This document shows, piece after piece, positions 1 to 5,079 of a DNA stretch of 5,079 nt (positions are counted from its first letter, which is position 1; the number at the start of each line of letters is the position of its first letter). Both the position numbers and the translations under genes were made by a program. Below the pieces are notes generated by a model. That model was not told the origin of the DNA, did no database searches, and was given only the letters and a program-made list of their open reading frames with translations. The stretch lies in contig CAIMBV010000096.1 of NCBI GenBank assembly GCA_903839355.1, positions 1-5,079 on the forward strand, given 5' to 3'. The stretch comes from an uncultured Actinomycetes bacterium. Its GTDB lineage: Bacteria > Actinomycetota > Actinomycetes > Nanopelagicales > Nanopelagicaceae.

Positions 1-1
1 A

Positions 2-130
2 AATTACTCTCTCTACTATTCAAAAGTTGCAGATGCGATCAATGGCAAAGGTCCCTGGCCTGTTACAGCAGAGGATGCGCTAGCGGTTGCCAAGATTTTG
101 GATGATGCGAGAGTGTTTTCTATTCGATAA
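2..130 (+). CDS. Gfo/Idh/MocA-type oxidoreductase, C-terminal end only (partial)
   Basis: This reading frame is open from the left edge and ends with TAA at 128-130, giving 42 residues that begin NYSLYYSKVADAINGKG and end DDARVFSIR. The pattern of a tyrosine-rich helix, 'ADAI-G-GP-PVT-EDAL-VAKILDDAR' and a short tail resembles the C-terminal end of Gfo/Idh/MocA family NAD(P)-dependent sugar or inositol dehydrogenases. In that family this segment packs against the substrate-binding domain. The Rossmann fold and catalytic residues lie outside the window, so substrate and function cannot be given. The gene converges on the minus-strand epimerase-like gene, and its last 11 bases overlap that gene's 3' end. 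The assignment rests on a short tail and is moderately sure; that it is the end of a real gene is supported by the protein-like composition and the family-like pattern. Confidence 0.65.
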   Translation, partial: NYSLYYSKVADAINGKGPWPVTAEDALAVAKILDDARVFSIR

Positions 131-995
131 GGGCTTCAAGTGAAGTGGTGAGGTGCGGGTAATCCCACACGAAACCACTTTCTTGTAGAGCCTTCGGCAA
201 GACCTTTGCTGATCCTAAAATCTCGCTTGAAAATCCGCCGATAAGAATCTTGAGTGCAATCCCTGGCACTGGGAAGAGCGCTGGGCGGTGCAAAGCGCGC
301 GCAAGTGTTCCAGTGAACTCTTGATTTGTAACGGGGTTGGGTGATGTCAGATTTACTGGACCAGAGATATCTGCCGTTAAGCAGTAGATGATCGCTTTAA
401 TCTCATCGTGCAGAGTGATCCACGACCACCATTGTTTGCCAGAACCCAATTTGCCACCGATACCTAAGCGGAAGAACGGCAGCAAGCGGCCGAGCGCCCC
501 ACCAGTTGGATCAAGCACAAGTCCAGTACGGATTTTTACCGTGCGTACGCCAGTTGCTAAATCTGCTGCCGCTTCCCATTCGCGACAGACTGCCGACAAA
601 AATTCTTCGCCGCCGCGATCAGTCTCGACAACGGCTCGGTTGCCGGTCTCTCCATAGAAACCGATGGCACTTGCGGAGATAAATACCTTCGGCTTTAACG
701 TTGTCACAGCGTTGGCGATGGTGGTTGTTCCGAGCAGACGTGAATTAAGAATCGTGGCGCGATACTTTGTAGTCCAACGCTTGTCTCCGACACCAGCACC
801 TGCTAAATGGATAACCGCGTCAACGCCCGCTAGCGCTGCTAAATCAATCGTTCCCGCAGCGGGATCCCACTGAACTTCTTCGGCAGAGTGGGGCTTGCGA
901 CGAACAAGGCGTAAAACGGTGTGACCTTCAGATTTAAGTTGGCCCACAAGTGCGGTTCCGATCAATCCGGTAGAACCGGTCACTGCGATACGCAT
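120..995 (-). CDS. TIGR01777 / YfcH-like NAD(P)-binding epimerase family protein
   Basis: This 291-residue protein is an atypical short-chain dehydrogenase. The N-terminus has the Rossmann dinucleotide motif TGSTGLIG (residues 6-13). The family hallmark HLAG...RW follows at 63-74, then the SASAIGFYG segment at 107-115 in place of the SDR active site. The usual YxxxK lysine is missing: the residue four after Tyr114 is Gly118. The last ~50 residues (RPALFPVPG, LGSAKVLPKALQESGF, then a final amphipathic helix) match the DUF1731 domain that closes TIGR01777 proteins. Length is normal for the family. The substrate is unknown even for well-studied members, so only a cofactor-binding role is claimed. 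I prefer the ATG at 993-995 because it gives the usual MRIAVTG start and follows a GGTGAG ribosome site with 7-nt spacing. A GTG at 1005-1007 would add MSAP. The gene follows E2 directly and is probably cotranscribed with it. In Mycobacterium tuberculosis the homologue Rv2216 also follows dlaT. Confidence 0.9.
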   Translation of the reverse strand: MRIAVTGSTGLIGTALVGQLKSEGHTVLRLVRRKPHSAEEVQWDPAAGTIDLAALAGVDAVIHLAGAGVGDKRWTTKYRATILNSRLLGTTTIANAVTTLKPKVFISASAIGFYGETGNRAVVETDRGGEEFLSAVCREWEAAADLATGVRTVKIRTGLVLDPTGGALGRLLPFFRLGIGGKLGSGKQWWSWITLHDEIKAIIYCLTADISGPVNLTSPNPVTNQEFTGTLARALHRPALFPVPGIALKILIGGFSSEILGSAKVLPKALQESGFVWDYPHLTTSLEALIE

Positions 996-1002
996 TGGGG
1001 CG

Positions 1003-1011
1003 CTCACCCTT
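1003..1011 (-). promoter_or_regulatory. Ribosome binding site that decides the start of the epimerase-like gene
   Basis: On the minus strand AAGGGTGAG lies just after the E2 TAA stop (1010-1012) and overlaps it by two bases. It ends 7 nt before the ATG at 993-995. The GGTGA core matches the anti-Shine-Dalgarno sequence. The competing GTG start at 1005-1007 lies inside this motif and has only a weaker TAGG about 9 nt upstream. This favours the ATG. Confidence 0.5.
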
Positions 1012-2749
1012 ACAAACCTAGATCAGATTCGAAGCTACCCTCTTCGAGTCGCTCTTTGAGAGTGACTAGGAAGCGAGCGGCATCAGCTCCATCGACGATG
1101 CGGTGATCATAAGAAAGTGCAAGGTAGACCATTGAACGGATTGCGATGTTCTCGCCACCGTCAGAACCCTTCATAACCATTGGACGCTTAACAACCGATC
1201 CAATTCCAAGAATCGCCACCTGAGGCTGATTGATAATTGGAGTATCGAAGAGTGCGCCACGGCTGCCAGTGTTGGTAATGGTGAACGTACCGCCACCAAG
1301 CTCATCAGGGCTGATCTTGTTATCGCGGGTACGAGCTGCGACATCTGAGATCTTGCGAGACAAACCACCGATATTTAAATCTCCGGCATCGCGGATAACA
1401 GGGACTAACAATCCACGCTCTGTATCAACTGCAATTCCGAGGTGTTCTGCTCCGTGGTAAGTAACTTGGTCACCCTCAATAGATGAGTTGAGCACGGGAT
1501 GTTGTTTGAGCGCTTCACAGACCGCAACCGCAAAGAACGGAAGGAAGGTCAGATTTACACCCTCGCGAGCAGCGAATCCTGCCTTCGCCTTATCGCGTAA
1601 ACGAGCAACCTTTGTCACATCAACCTCAACAACAGTTGTGAGTTGTGCACTGACTTGAAGTGATTCGACCATACGTGCGGCGATAACTTTGCGCAGACGC
1701 GACATGGTGACGGTTGTTCCACGAAGTGGTGATACAGCGACAGGGGCTGAAGCCTTTGGAGCAGAGACTGCAGCTGCACTTGGTGCTGCGGCAACTGGAG
1801 CTGGCTTTGCGGCTGCGAGAACATCTTCCTTGCGGATACGTCCTCCAACACCAGTTCCCTTAACGCTTGCGAGATTAACGCCTTGTTCTTTAGCGAACTG
1901 ACGAACAATTGGAGTTACATATGAATCATCGAGTGCAACTGGAGCAACTGGAGCAACTGGAGCGACCGGAGCAACTGGAGCTGCGGGTGCTACAGGGGCA
2001 GCGACGACAGGAGCTACGGGTGCTGCTGGGGCTGGGCTTGCAGGCAAGTTTTCTACTACTGGGGTCACTTGAGCTGGAACCAGTGCCTCAGCAACTTGTT
2101 CTTGGGCTTGGACAGGTGCAGCACCGGCGGCACCAATCAAAGCTAAACGAGCGCCAACTGCAACGGTTGAATCAACAGGAACATCAATTGCAAGAATGGT
2201 TCCGCTTGCAGGTGAAGGAATCTCGGTATCGACCTTGTCGGTGGAAACTTCTAGAAGTGGCTCATCAACATTGATTGTGTCTCCAACGTTCTTGAGCCAA
2301 CGTGTAACAGTGCCTTCTGTAACTGACTCACCAAGAGCAGGCATCGTGACAACTACACCGGCGGCCGCGGACACAGGTGCAGCAACAAGTGCAGGAGTTT
2401 CAACTACTGGGGCTGGCGCACTTACAAGCAAGTTTTCTACCACTGGGGTCACTTGAGCTGGAACCAGTGCCTCAGCAATTTGTTCTTGGGCTTGGACAGG
2501 TGAGGCAGCAACGCCATCTTCGATCACAGCAAGTTCAGCACCGACTGCAACTGTTGAATCAATGGCAACGACAATTCGAGTTAAAGTGCCAGATACAGGT
2601 GAAGGAATCTCTGTATCAACCTTGTCGGTAGAGACCTCAAGGAGTGGCTCATCTACATTGACGTGATCGCCCTCGTTCTTGAGCCAACGCGTGACAGTGC
2701 CTTCGGTGACTGACTCTCCGAGTGCAGGCATGGTTACTGAAAAGGTCAT
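1010..2749 (-). CDS. sucB: Dihydrolipoamide acyltransferase (E2) of a 2-oxoacid dehydrogenase complex, two lipoyl domains
   Basis: This 579-residue protein forms the core of a pyruvate or 2-oxoglutarate dehydrogenase complex in the cytoplasm and transfers acyl groups from lipoyl arms to CoA. Two lipoyl domains lie at about 2-78 and 131-207, each with [19 protein letters not shown] and a [10 protein letters not shown] lipoylation site (Lys43 and Lys172). A linker of Ala/Pro/Val repeats follows (about 236-272). The peripheral subunit-binding domain is at about 276-313 ([24 protein letters not shown]). The catalytic domain starts near 343 and includes SYDHRIVDG, with the expected catalytic His549 and nearby Asp553. 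The ATG at 2747-2749 follows AGGAG with 8-nt spacing and lies 14 bp after the lpd stop. The layout matches the actinobacterial SucB family (TIGR02927). In mycobacteria and corynebacteria, however, proteins of this type serve pyruvate dehydrogenase (DlaT, AceF), while 2-oxoglutarate dehydrogenase carries its own fused E2 domain. The symbol is therefore by family name, and the substrate is not proven. Confidence 0.95.
   Translation of the reverse strand: MTFSVTMPALGESVTEGTVTRWLKNEGDHVNVDEPLLEVSTDKVDTEIPSPVSGTLTRIVVAIDSTVAVGAELAVIEDGVAASPVQAQEQIAEALVPAQVTPVVENLLVSAPAPVVETPALVAAPVSAAAGVVVTMPALGESVTEGTVTRWLKNVGDTINVDEPLLEVSTDKVDTEIPSPASGTILAIDVPVDSTVAVGARLALIGAAGAAPVQAQEQVAEALVPAQVTPVVENLPASPAPAAPVAPVVAAPVAPAAPVAPVAPVAPVAPVALDDSYVTPIVRQFAKEQGVNLASVKGTGVGGRIRKEDVLAAAKPAPVAAAPSAAAVSAPKASAPVAVSPLRGTTVTMSRLRKVIAARMVESLQVSAQLTTVVEVDVTKVARLRDKAKAGFAAREGVNLTFLPFFAVAVCEALKQHPVLNSSIEGDQVTYHGAEHLGIAVDTERGLLVPVIRDAGDLNIGGLSRKISDVAARTRDNKISPDELGGGTFTITNTGSRGALFDTPIINQPQVAILGIGSVVKRPMVMKGSDGGENIAIRSMVYLALSYDHRIVDGADAARFLVTLKERLEEGSFESDLGL
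1935..1985 (-). repeat. 9-bp tandem repeat coding Ala-Pro-Val in the E2 linker
   Basis: Read on the plus strand, the unit GGAGCAACT occurs at 1941-1949, 1950-1958 and 1968-1976. Near copies lie at 1959-1967 (GGAGCGACC) and 1977-1985 (GGAGCTGCG), and a partial unit lies at 1935-1940. More degenerate Ala/Pro/Val coding continues to about 2040. The unit is three codons, so gain or loss of a copy keeps the reading frame. It encodes the VAPVAPVAP run in the flexible linker before the subunit-binding domain (about residues 253-272). Confidence 0.85.
2044..2118 (-). repeat. 75-bp direct repeat in E2, copy 2 (linker after lipoyl domain 2)
   Basis: By my hand count this block matches 2428-2502 at 73 of 75 positions. 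It encodes about residues 211-235 of E2, which contain [10 protein letters not shown] and [12 protein letters not shown]. One difference is synonymous (valine codon) and one changes Ile91 of copy 1 to Val219. The two copies are offset by 384 bp, exactly 128 codons. Confidence 0.9.
2428..2502 (-). repeat. 75-bp direct repeat in E2, copy 1 (linker between lipoyl domains 1 and 2)
   Basis: This is the partner of 2044-2118. It encodes about residues 83-107 of E2, which contain [10 protein letters not shown] and [12 protein letters not shown], directly after the first lipoyl domain. Identity stops abruptly at both ends. The lipoyl-coding DNA on its right (2598-2737) is clearly more diverged from its own counterpart (2211-2350). 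Confidence 0.9.
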
Positions 2750-2757
2750 TGCGATTT

Positions 2758-2762
2758 CTCCT
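2758..2762 (-). promoter_or_regulatory. Ribosome binding site of the E2 gene
   Basis: On the minus strand AGGAG is placed 8 nt before the ATG at 2747-2749. It begins one base after the lpd TAA stop (2764-2766). A TAG follows that TAA in frame (2761-2763) and shares two bases with the AGGAG, so lpd ends in tandem stops next to the E2 ribosome site. The tight packing supports cotranscription and possibly coupled translation. Confidence 0.75.
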
Positions 2763-2763
2763 A

Positions 2764-4131
2764 TTACCCGTGGGCGTGCAGTGGTTTGCCGGCAAGTGCT
2801 AAGTGCGCTTCGCCTAACGCCTCAGAGAGGGTTGGGTGAGCGTGAATTAAAGGTGCAACATCAGCTGCTGTTGCCTCCCAGTTGTAAATCAATTGACCCT
2901 CGGCAAGTAGTTCGCCAACGCGAGAGCCGACCATGTGAACTCCAAGAACGGGTCCGTCCTTTTGTGCGACAAGTTTGACTGACCCTGAGGTCTTCAAAAT
3001 ATTTGCTTTACCGTTTCCGGCGAGGTCATAACTAATTTCAACAACGTCATAACCGCGCTCTTTGGCTTGAGCGGTTGTTAATCCGACAGATGCGACCTCA
3101 GGCTCTGAATATGTAACGCGAGGAACGCCTTCGTAATTGATTGGGCGAGGGTTAAGACCAGCGATCTCTTCAGCGACCAAGATTCCTTCGGCAAATCCCA
3201 CATGCGCAAGTTGCAAAGTTGGAATCAAATCACCGACAGCCCAAATTCCTGGAACATTTGTCCGGCACTTGTTATCAACGATCAGGTAACCACGATCCAT
3301 CGTGATGCCTTGTTCTTCGTAACCCAGGTTTGCAGAAACTGGACCACGTCCAACGGCAACAAGGAGAACATCAGCGGTATGGGTAGCTCCGTTTTCCAAT
3401 GTGACGGTTACTCCCTCTGGGCCCTTAGTCGCGGAGGCAAACTTAACTCCAACTTCAAATTTGATTCCACGCTTACGGAAGGCGCGCTCTAACTGCTTGC
3501 TCGATGTTTCATCCTCAAGCGCTACCAAACGTGGCAAACCTTCGATGATGGTGACGTCAGCGCCGAAAGAGTTCCATACTGATGCGAACTCGCAACCAAT
3601 AACTCCGCCACCTAGGACGATTACCGACTTAGGGACATAGTCGAAAGACATTGCTTCGTTACTTGTGACGATCTGCTTTCCATCAATTTCAAGTCCAGGC
3701 AAAGTCTTTGCATATGACCCGGTTGCAAGCACGACGTTCTTTCCGGTGTAAACCGTTCCGTTAACTTCAACCTGGTTCTTGGCGACTAGGCGACCATGAC
3801 CCTCTACATACGTGATGTTGCGAGACTTAACGAGTCCTTGCAATCCCTTGTGAAGCTTGGAGATGACTCCATCTTTATAGGCATTCACTGCCAACATATC
3901 GATCGAAATGAACTGAGCGTTGACGCCGAAATCTGAGGCGTGGCGCGCGTTGTCGGCTACCTCTCCTGCGTGGAGCAGAGCCTTTGTTGGAATACAGCCA
4001 CGGTGTAGGCAGGTTCCGCCAACCTTGTCTTTTTCAATGAGGACTACTGAAAGTCCGAGTTGAGCTCCGCGTAGGGCGCAGGCGTATCCGCCGCTGCCTC
4101 CACCAAGGATGACAAGATCAAATTCGTTCAC
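2764..4131 (-). CDS. lpdA: Dihydrolipoamide dehydrogenase (E3)
   Basis: This 455-residue flavoprotein oxidises the dihydrolipoyl groups on E2 and passes electrons through a redox disulfide and FAD to NAD+ in the cytoplasm. The FAD-binding GGGSGG is at 10-15. The redox pair is Cys41/Cys46 in [13 protein letters not shown]. The NAD-binding site is [15 protein letters not shown] near 167-182. The second FAD segment is near [10 protein letters not shown]. The C-terminal dimerisation domain carries [10 protein letters not shown], with His432 and Glu437 as the expected catalytic dyad. Length and motifs are complete. The start is GTG at 4129-4131; AAAGGTGA lies just upstream and no better start is seen. 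The gene ends 14 bp before E2, so E3 and E2 are made from the same transcript. It lies 100 bp after the aminopeptidase. The LHRGCIPTK form of the motif is common in actinobacterial Lpd proteins. Confidence 0.96.
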   Translation of the reverse strand: MNEFDLVILGGGSGGYACALRGAQLGLSVVLIEKDKVGGTCLHRGCIPTKALLHAGEVADNARHASDFGVNAQFISIDMLAVNAYKDGVISKLHKGLQGLVKSRNITYVEGHGRLVAKNQVEVNGTVYTGKNVVLATGSYAKTLPGLEIDGKQIVTSNEAMSFDYVPKSVIVLGGGVIGCEFASVWNSFGADVTIIEGLPRLVALEDETSSKQLERAFRKRGIKFEVGVKFASATKGPEGVTVTLENGATHTADVLLVAVGRGPVSANLGYEEQGITMDRGYLIVDNKCRTNVPGIWAVGDLIPTLQLAHVGFAEGILVAEEIAGLNPRPINYEGVPRVTYSEPEVASVGLTTAQAKERGYDVVEISYDLAGNGKANILKTSGSVKLVAQKDGPVLGVHMVGSRVGELLAEGQLIYNWEATAADVAPLIHAHPTLSEALGEAHLALAGKPLHAHG

Positions 4132-4231
4132 ACTTCACCTTTTCTTCGTTATTCAGATTTGCTATACAGGTGGCTAATCCTGCCACGAGTTGAGACCACG
4201 CTCTTCTCGGGCTTGTGGCGGATTGCTAGTT
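4132..4231 (-). other. 100-bp spacer between pepA and lpd with a small hairpin
   Basis: This is the only real intergenic gap on the minus strand. It contains a perfect 5-bp inverted repeat, GTGGC (4170-4174) and GCCAC (4182-4186), with a 7-nt loop, followed on the minus strand by CTGTATAGCAAATCTGAATA. No run of T follows the stem, so it does not look like an intrinsic terminator. The AT-rich part just before lpd could hold a promoter, but I find no clear -35/-10 pair. Whether pepA is cotranscribed with lpd is undecided. Confidence 0.3.
4135..4142 (-). promoter_or_regulatory. Ribosome binding site supporting the GTG start of lpd
   Basis: On the minus strand AAAGGTGA lies just before the GTG at 4129-4131, with the AGG core 6 nt from the start codon. 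It supports the GTG as the true initiation codon. Confidence 0.6.
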
Positions 4232-5079
4232 CTATGAGATCGCTAACTCGGCTAGCGCCACCAAGGAGCGAACTGCGACTCCGGTGCCACCGACTGGGGT
4301 GTAGCCGTGAGCCTCATGGGTGAGGGCAGGACCAGCGATATCTAAGTGGAGCCATGGGAGGGAATCAGGGACGAAATCCTTCAAGAAAAGGCCGGCAATC
4401 AGCATTCCACCCGCCTTGACTGCAGGATTCGAGTTGATCATGTCGGCTGAGGATGAACTGAGGGCCTCTTTGAGCTCTTCGGGAAGTGGCATTGGCCAGA
4501 AAGATTCACCGGATACGCCGGTTGCCTCCAGAAAGAGGGTTCGGAACTCTTCGTTGTTGGTCATGACGGCCGAGGTACGAGTACCCAGGGCGATCGTCTG
4601 AGCACCGGTCAGGGTTGCGACATCAACGAGGCCATCGAGTCCTCCGTTGCGCTCGCCATCCCGTGTGGCTCGAACAATTCCATCGGCAAGAACAAGTCGA
4701 CCTTCGGCATCGGGATTGATAACTTCGACGGTCTTGCCGCCAAGGATGGTGATGATGTCACTTGGACGGGTGGCATCCCCGCTAATCAAATTTTCGGCAA
4801 GGCAGGCATAGGCCTCGATTGCGACAGGCAATTTGAGCTGGGCGATGGCAAATGTTGCAGCCACGACTGCGGCCGCGCCACTCATATCAGACTTCATATC
4901 CTGCATTCCAAGGGCAGGCTTCAAGGCATAGCCACCTGAGTCGAATGTGATTCCTTTGCCGACAAATGCCAGACGCTTTTTAGCTTTGGCAGGCGAATAG
5001 GTCAGGTGAAACAACCGAGGGGGGTTGGATGAACCTTGGCCGACGGATGTGATCCCGCCATAACCCTTTGCTTTGAGTT
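4232..5079 (-). CDS. pepA: Leucyl aminopeptidase, peptidase family M17 (partial, N-terminus beyond the right edge)
   Basis: The frame stays open to the right edge, leaving 281 complete C-terminal residues and a TAG stop at 4232-4234. These proteins are cytoplasmic two-metal enzymes that remove N-terminal residues from peptides. The catalytic half is visible. VGQGSSNPPRL leads into VGKGITFDSGG, with the expected metal-binding Lys and Asp. ALKP then carries the catalytic Lys, MKSDMSGAAA gives another metal Asp, and NPDAEGRL gives Asp, Glu and the catalytic Arg. C-terminal WLHLDIAGPA and GYTPVGGTGVAVR are also typical. The TTG at 5012-5014 is not a start: 21 further in-frame residues upstream are family sequence. 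The family signature is usually NTDAEGRL, and here Thr is replaced by Pro. The missing N-terminal domain is about 200 residues in typical members. The gene precedes lpd on the same strand. Confidence 0.95.
   Translation of the reverse strand, partial: LKAKGYGGITSVGQGSSNPPRLFHLTYSPAKAKKRLAFVGKGITFDSGGYALKPALGMQDMKSDMSGAAAVVAATFAIAQLKLPVAIEAYACLAENLISGDATRPSDIITILGGKTVEVINPDAEGRLVLADGIVRATRDGERNGGLDGLVDVATLTGAQTIALGTRTSAVMTNNEEFRTLFLEATGVSGESFWPMPLPEELKEALSSSSADMINSNPAVKAGGMLIAGLFLKDFVPDSLPWLHLDIAGPALTHEAHGYTPVGGTGVAVRSLVALAELAIS

Noticed and set aside
388..873. Plus-strand open frames of 89 and 69 codons inside the epimerase-like gene
   Set aside because: They lie opposite a well-supported gene with clear family motifs and show no recognisable domain of their own.
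1909..2631. Plus-strand open frames (121 and 84 codons) rich in Leu, Gln and Glu across the E2 linker region
   Set aside because: They are antisense images of the Ala/Pro/Val-rich linker and lipoyl coding sequence. The repetitive composition follows from the repeats, and no family resemblance is seen.
1010..2749. The duplicated lipoyl region as a possible assembly duplication
   Set aside because: Two lipoyl domains are normal for actinobacterial E2 proteins, and the two domain copies differ at many bases, so the second domain is genuine. Only the very similar linker copies leave some doubt.
3202..3640. Plus-strand open frames of 96 and 79 codons opposite lpd
   Set aside because: The opposite strand encodes conserved Lpd motifs throughout this stretch, so these are shadows.
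4170..4186. Hairpin GTGGC/GCCAC as an intrinsic terminator between pepA and lpd
   Set aside because: The stem is only 5 bp and no T-run follows on the minus strand.
5012..5014. TTG as the start codon of the aminopeptidase
   Set aside because: The frame remains open to the edge, and its upstream residues (GYGGITSVGQGSSNPPR) are typical M17 sequence, so the gene is simply truncated by the window.
1..5079. A previously undescribed system such as defence, toxin-antitoxin, mobile element or CRISPR
   Set aside because: Nearly all bases belong to five recognisable metabolic genes. No palindromic arrays, terminal inverted repeats, integrase or toxin-like frames were found on either strand.

Overview
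The window looks like chromosomal DNA from an actinobacterium of moderate G+C. The E2 protein has the actinobacterial two-lipoyl layout with [10 protein letters not shown] lipoylation sites. The Lpd carries the [10 protein letters not shown] redox motif. An aminopeptidase, lpd, E2 and a TIGR01777-family protein lie in one direction, and an E2 gene followed by a TIGR01777 gene is a known actinobacterial arrangement. The moderate G+C would fit a freshwater, acI/Nanopelagicales-like lineage, but that placement is inference and I did not test it.

Layout. Positions 1-130 (+) hold the last 42 codons of a gene entering from the left, probably a Gfo/Idh/MocA-type oxidoreductase. The rest is on the minus strand and is transcribed from right to left. 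It starts with a PepA-type M17 leucyl aminopeptidase cut off by the right edge (4232 to >5079). Next come dihydrolipoamide dehydrogenase (2764-4131), a two-lipoyl-domain E2 acyltransferase (1010-2749) and a TIGR01777-type NAD(P)-binding epimerase-like protein (120-995). The lpd-E2 gap is 14 bp, and the E2-epimerase gap is 2 or 14 bp depending on the start chosen, so these three genes are very probably one transcript. A 100-bp spacer separates pepA from lpd. The two strands meet at 120-130, where the two 3' ends overlap by 11 bp.

Function. E2 and Lpd (E3) are the shared core of a 2-oxoacid dehydrogenase complex. E2 carries acyl groups on two lipoylated lysines (K43 and K172) and transfers them to CoA, and Lpd reoxidises the dihydrolipoyl arms with NAD+. 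No E1 gene is in the window, so the sequence alone does not decide between pyruvate and 2-oxoglutarate dehydrogenase. Neither lipB nor lipA is present. The aminopeptidase and the epimerase-like protein are neighbours without an obvious biochemical link to the complex.

I see no new defence, mobile or regulatory system. The most notable signal is inside the E2 gene. A 75-bp linker block is nearly identical in two copies although the lipoyl domains beside it have diverged at the DNA level, and there is a 9-bp tandem repeat in the Ala/Pro linker. No RNA gene, insertion sequence or CRISPR array was seen, and no gene-free stretch exceeds about 100 bp.
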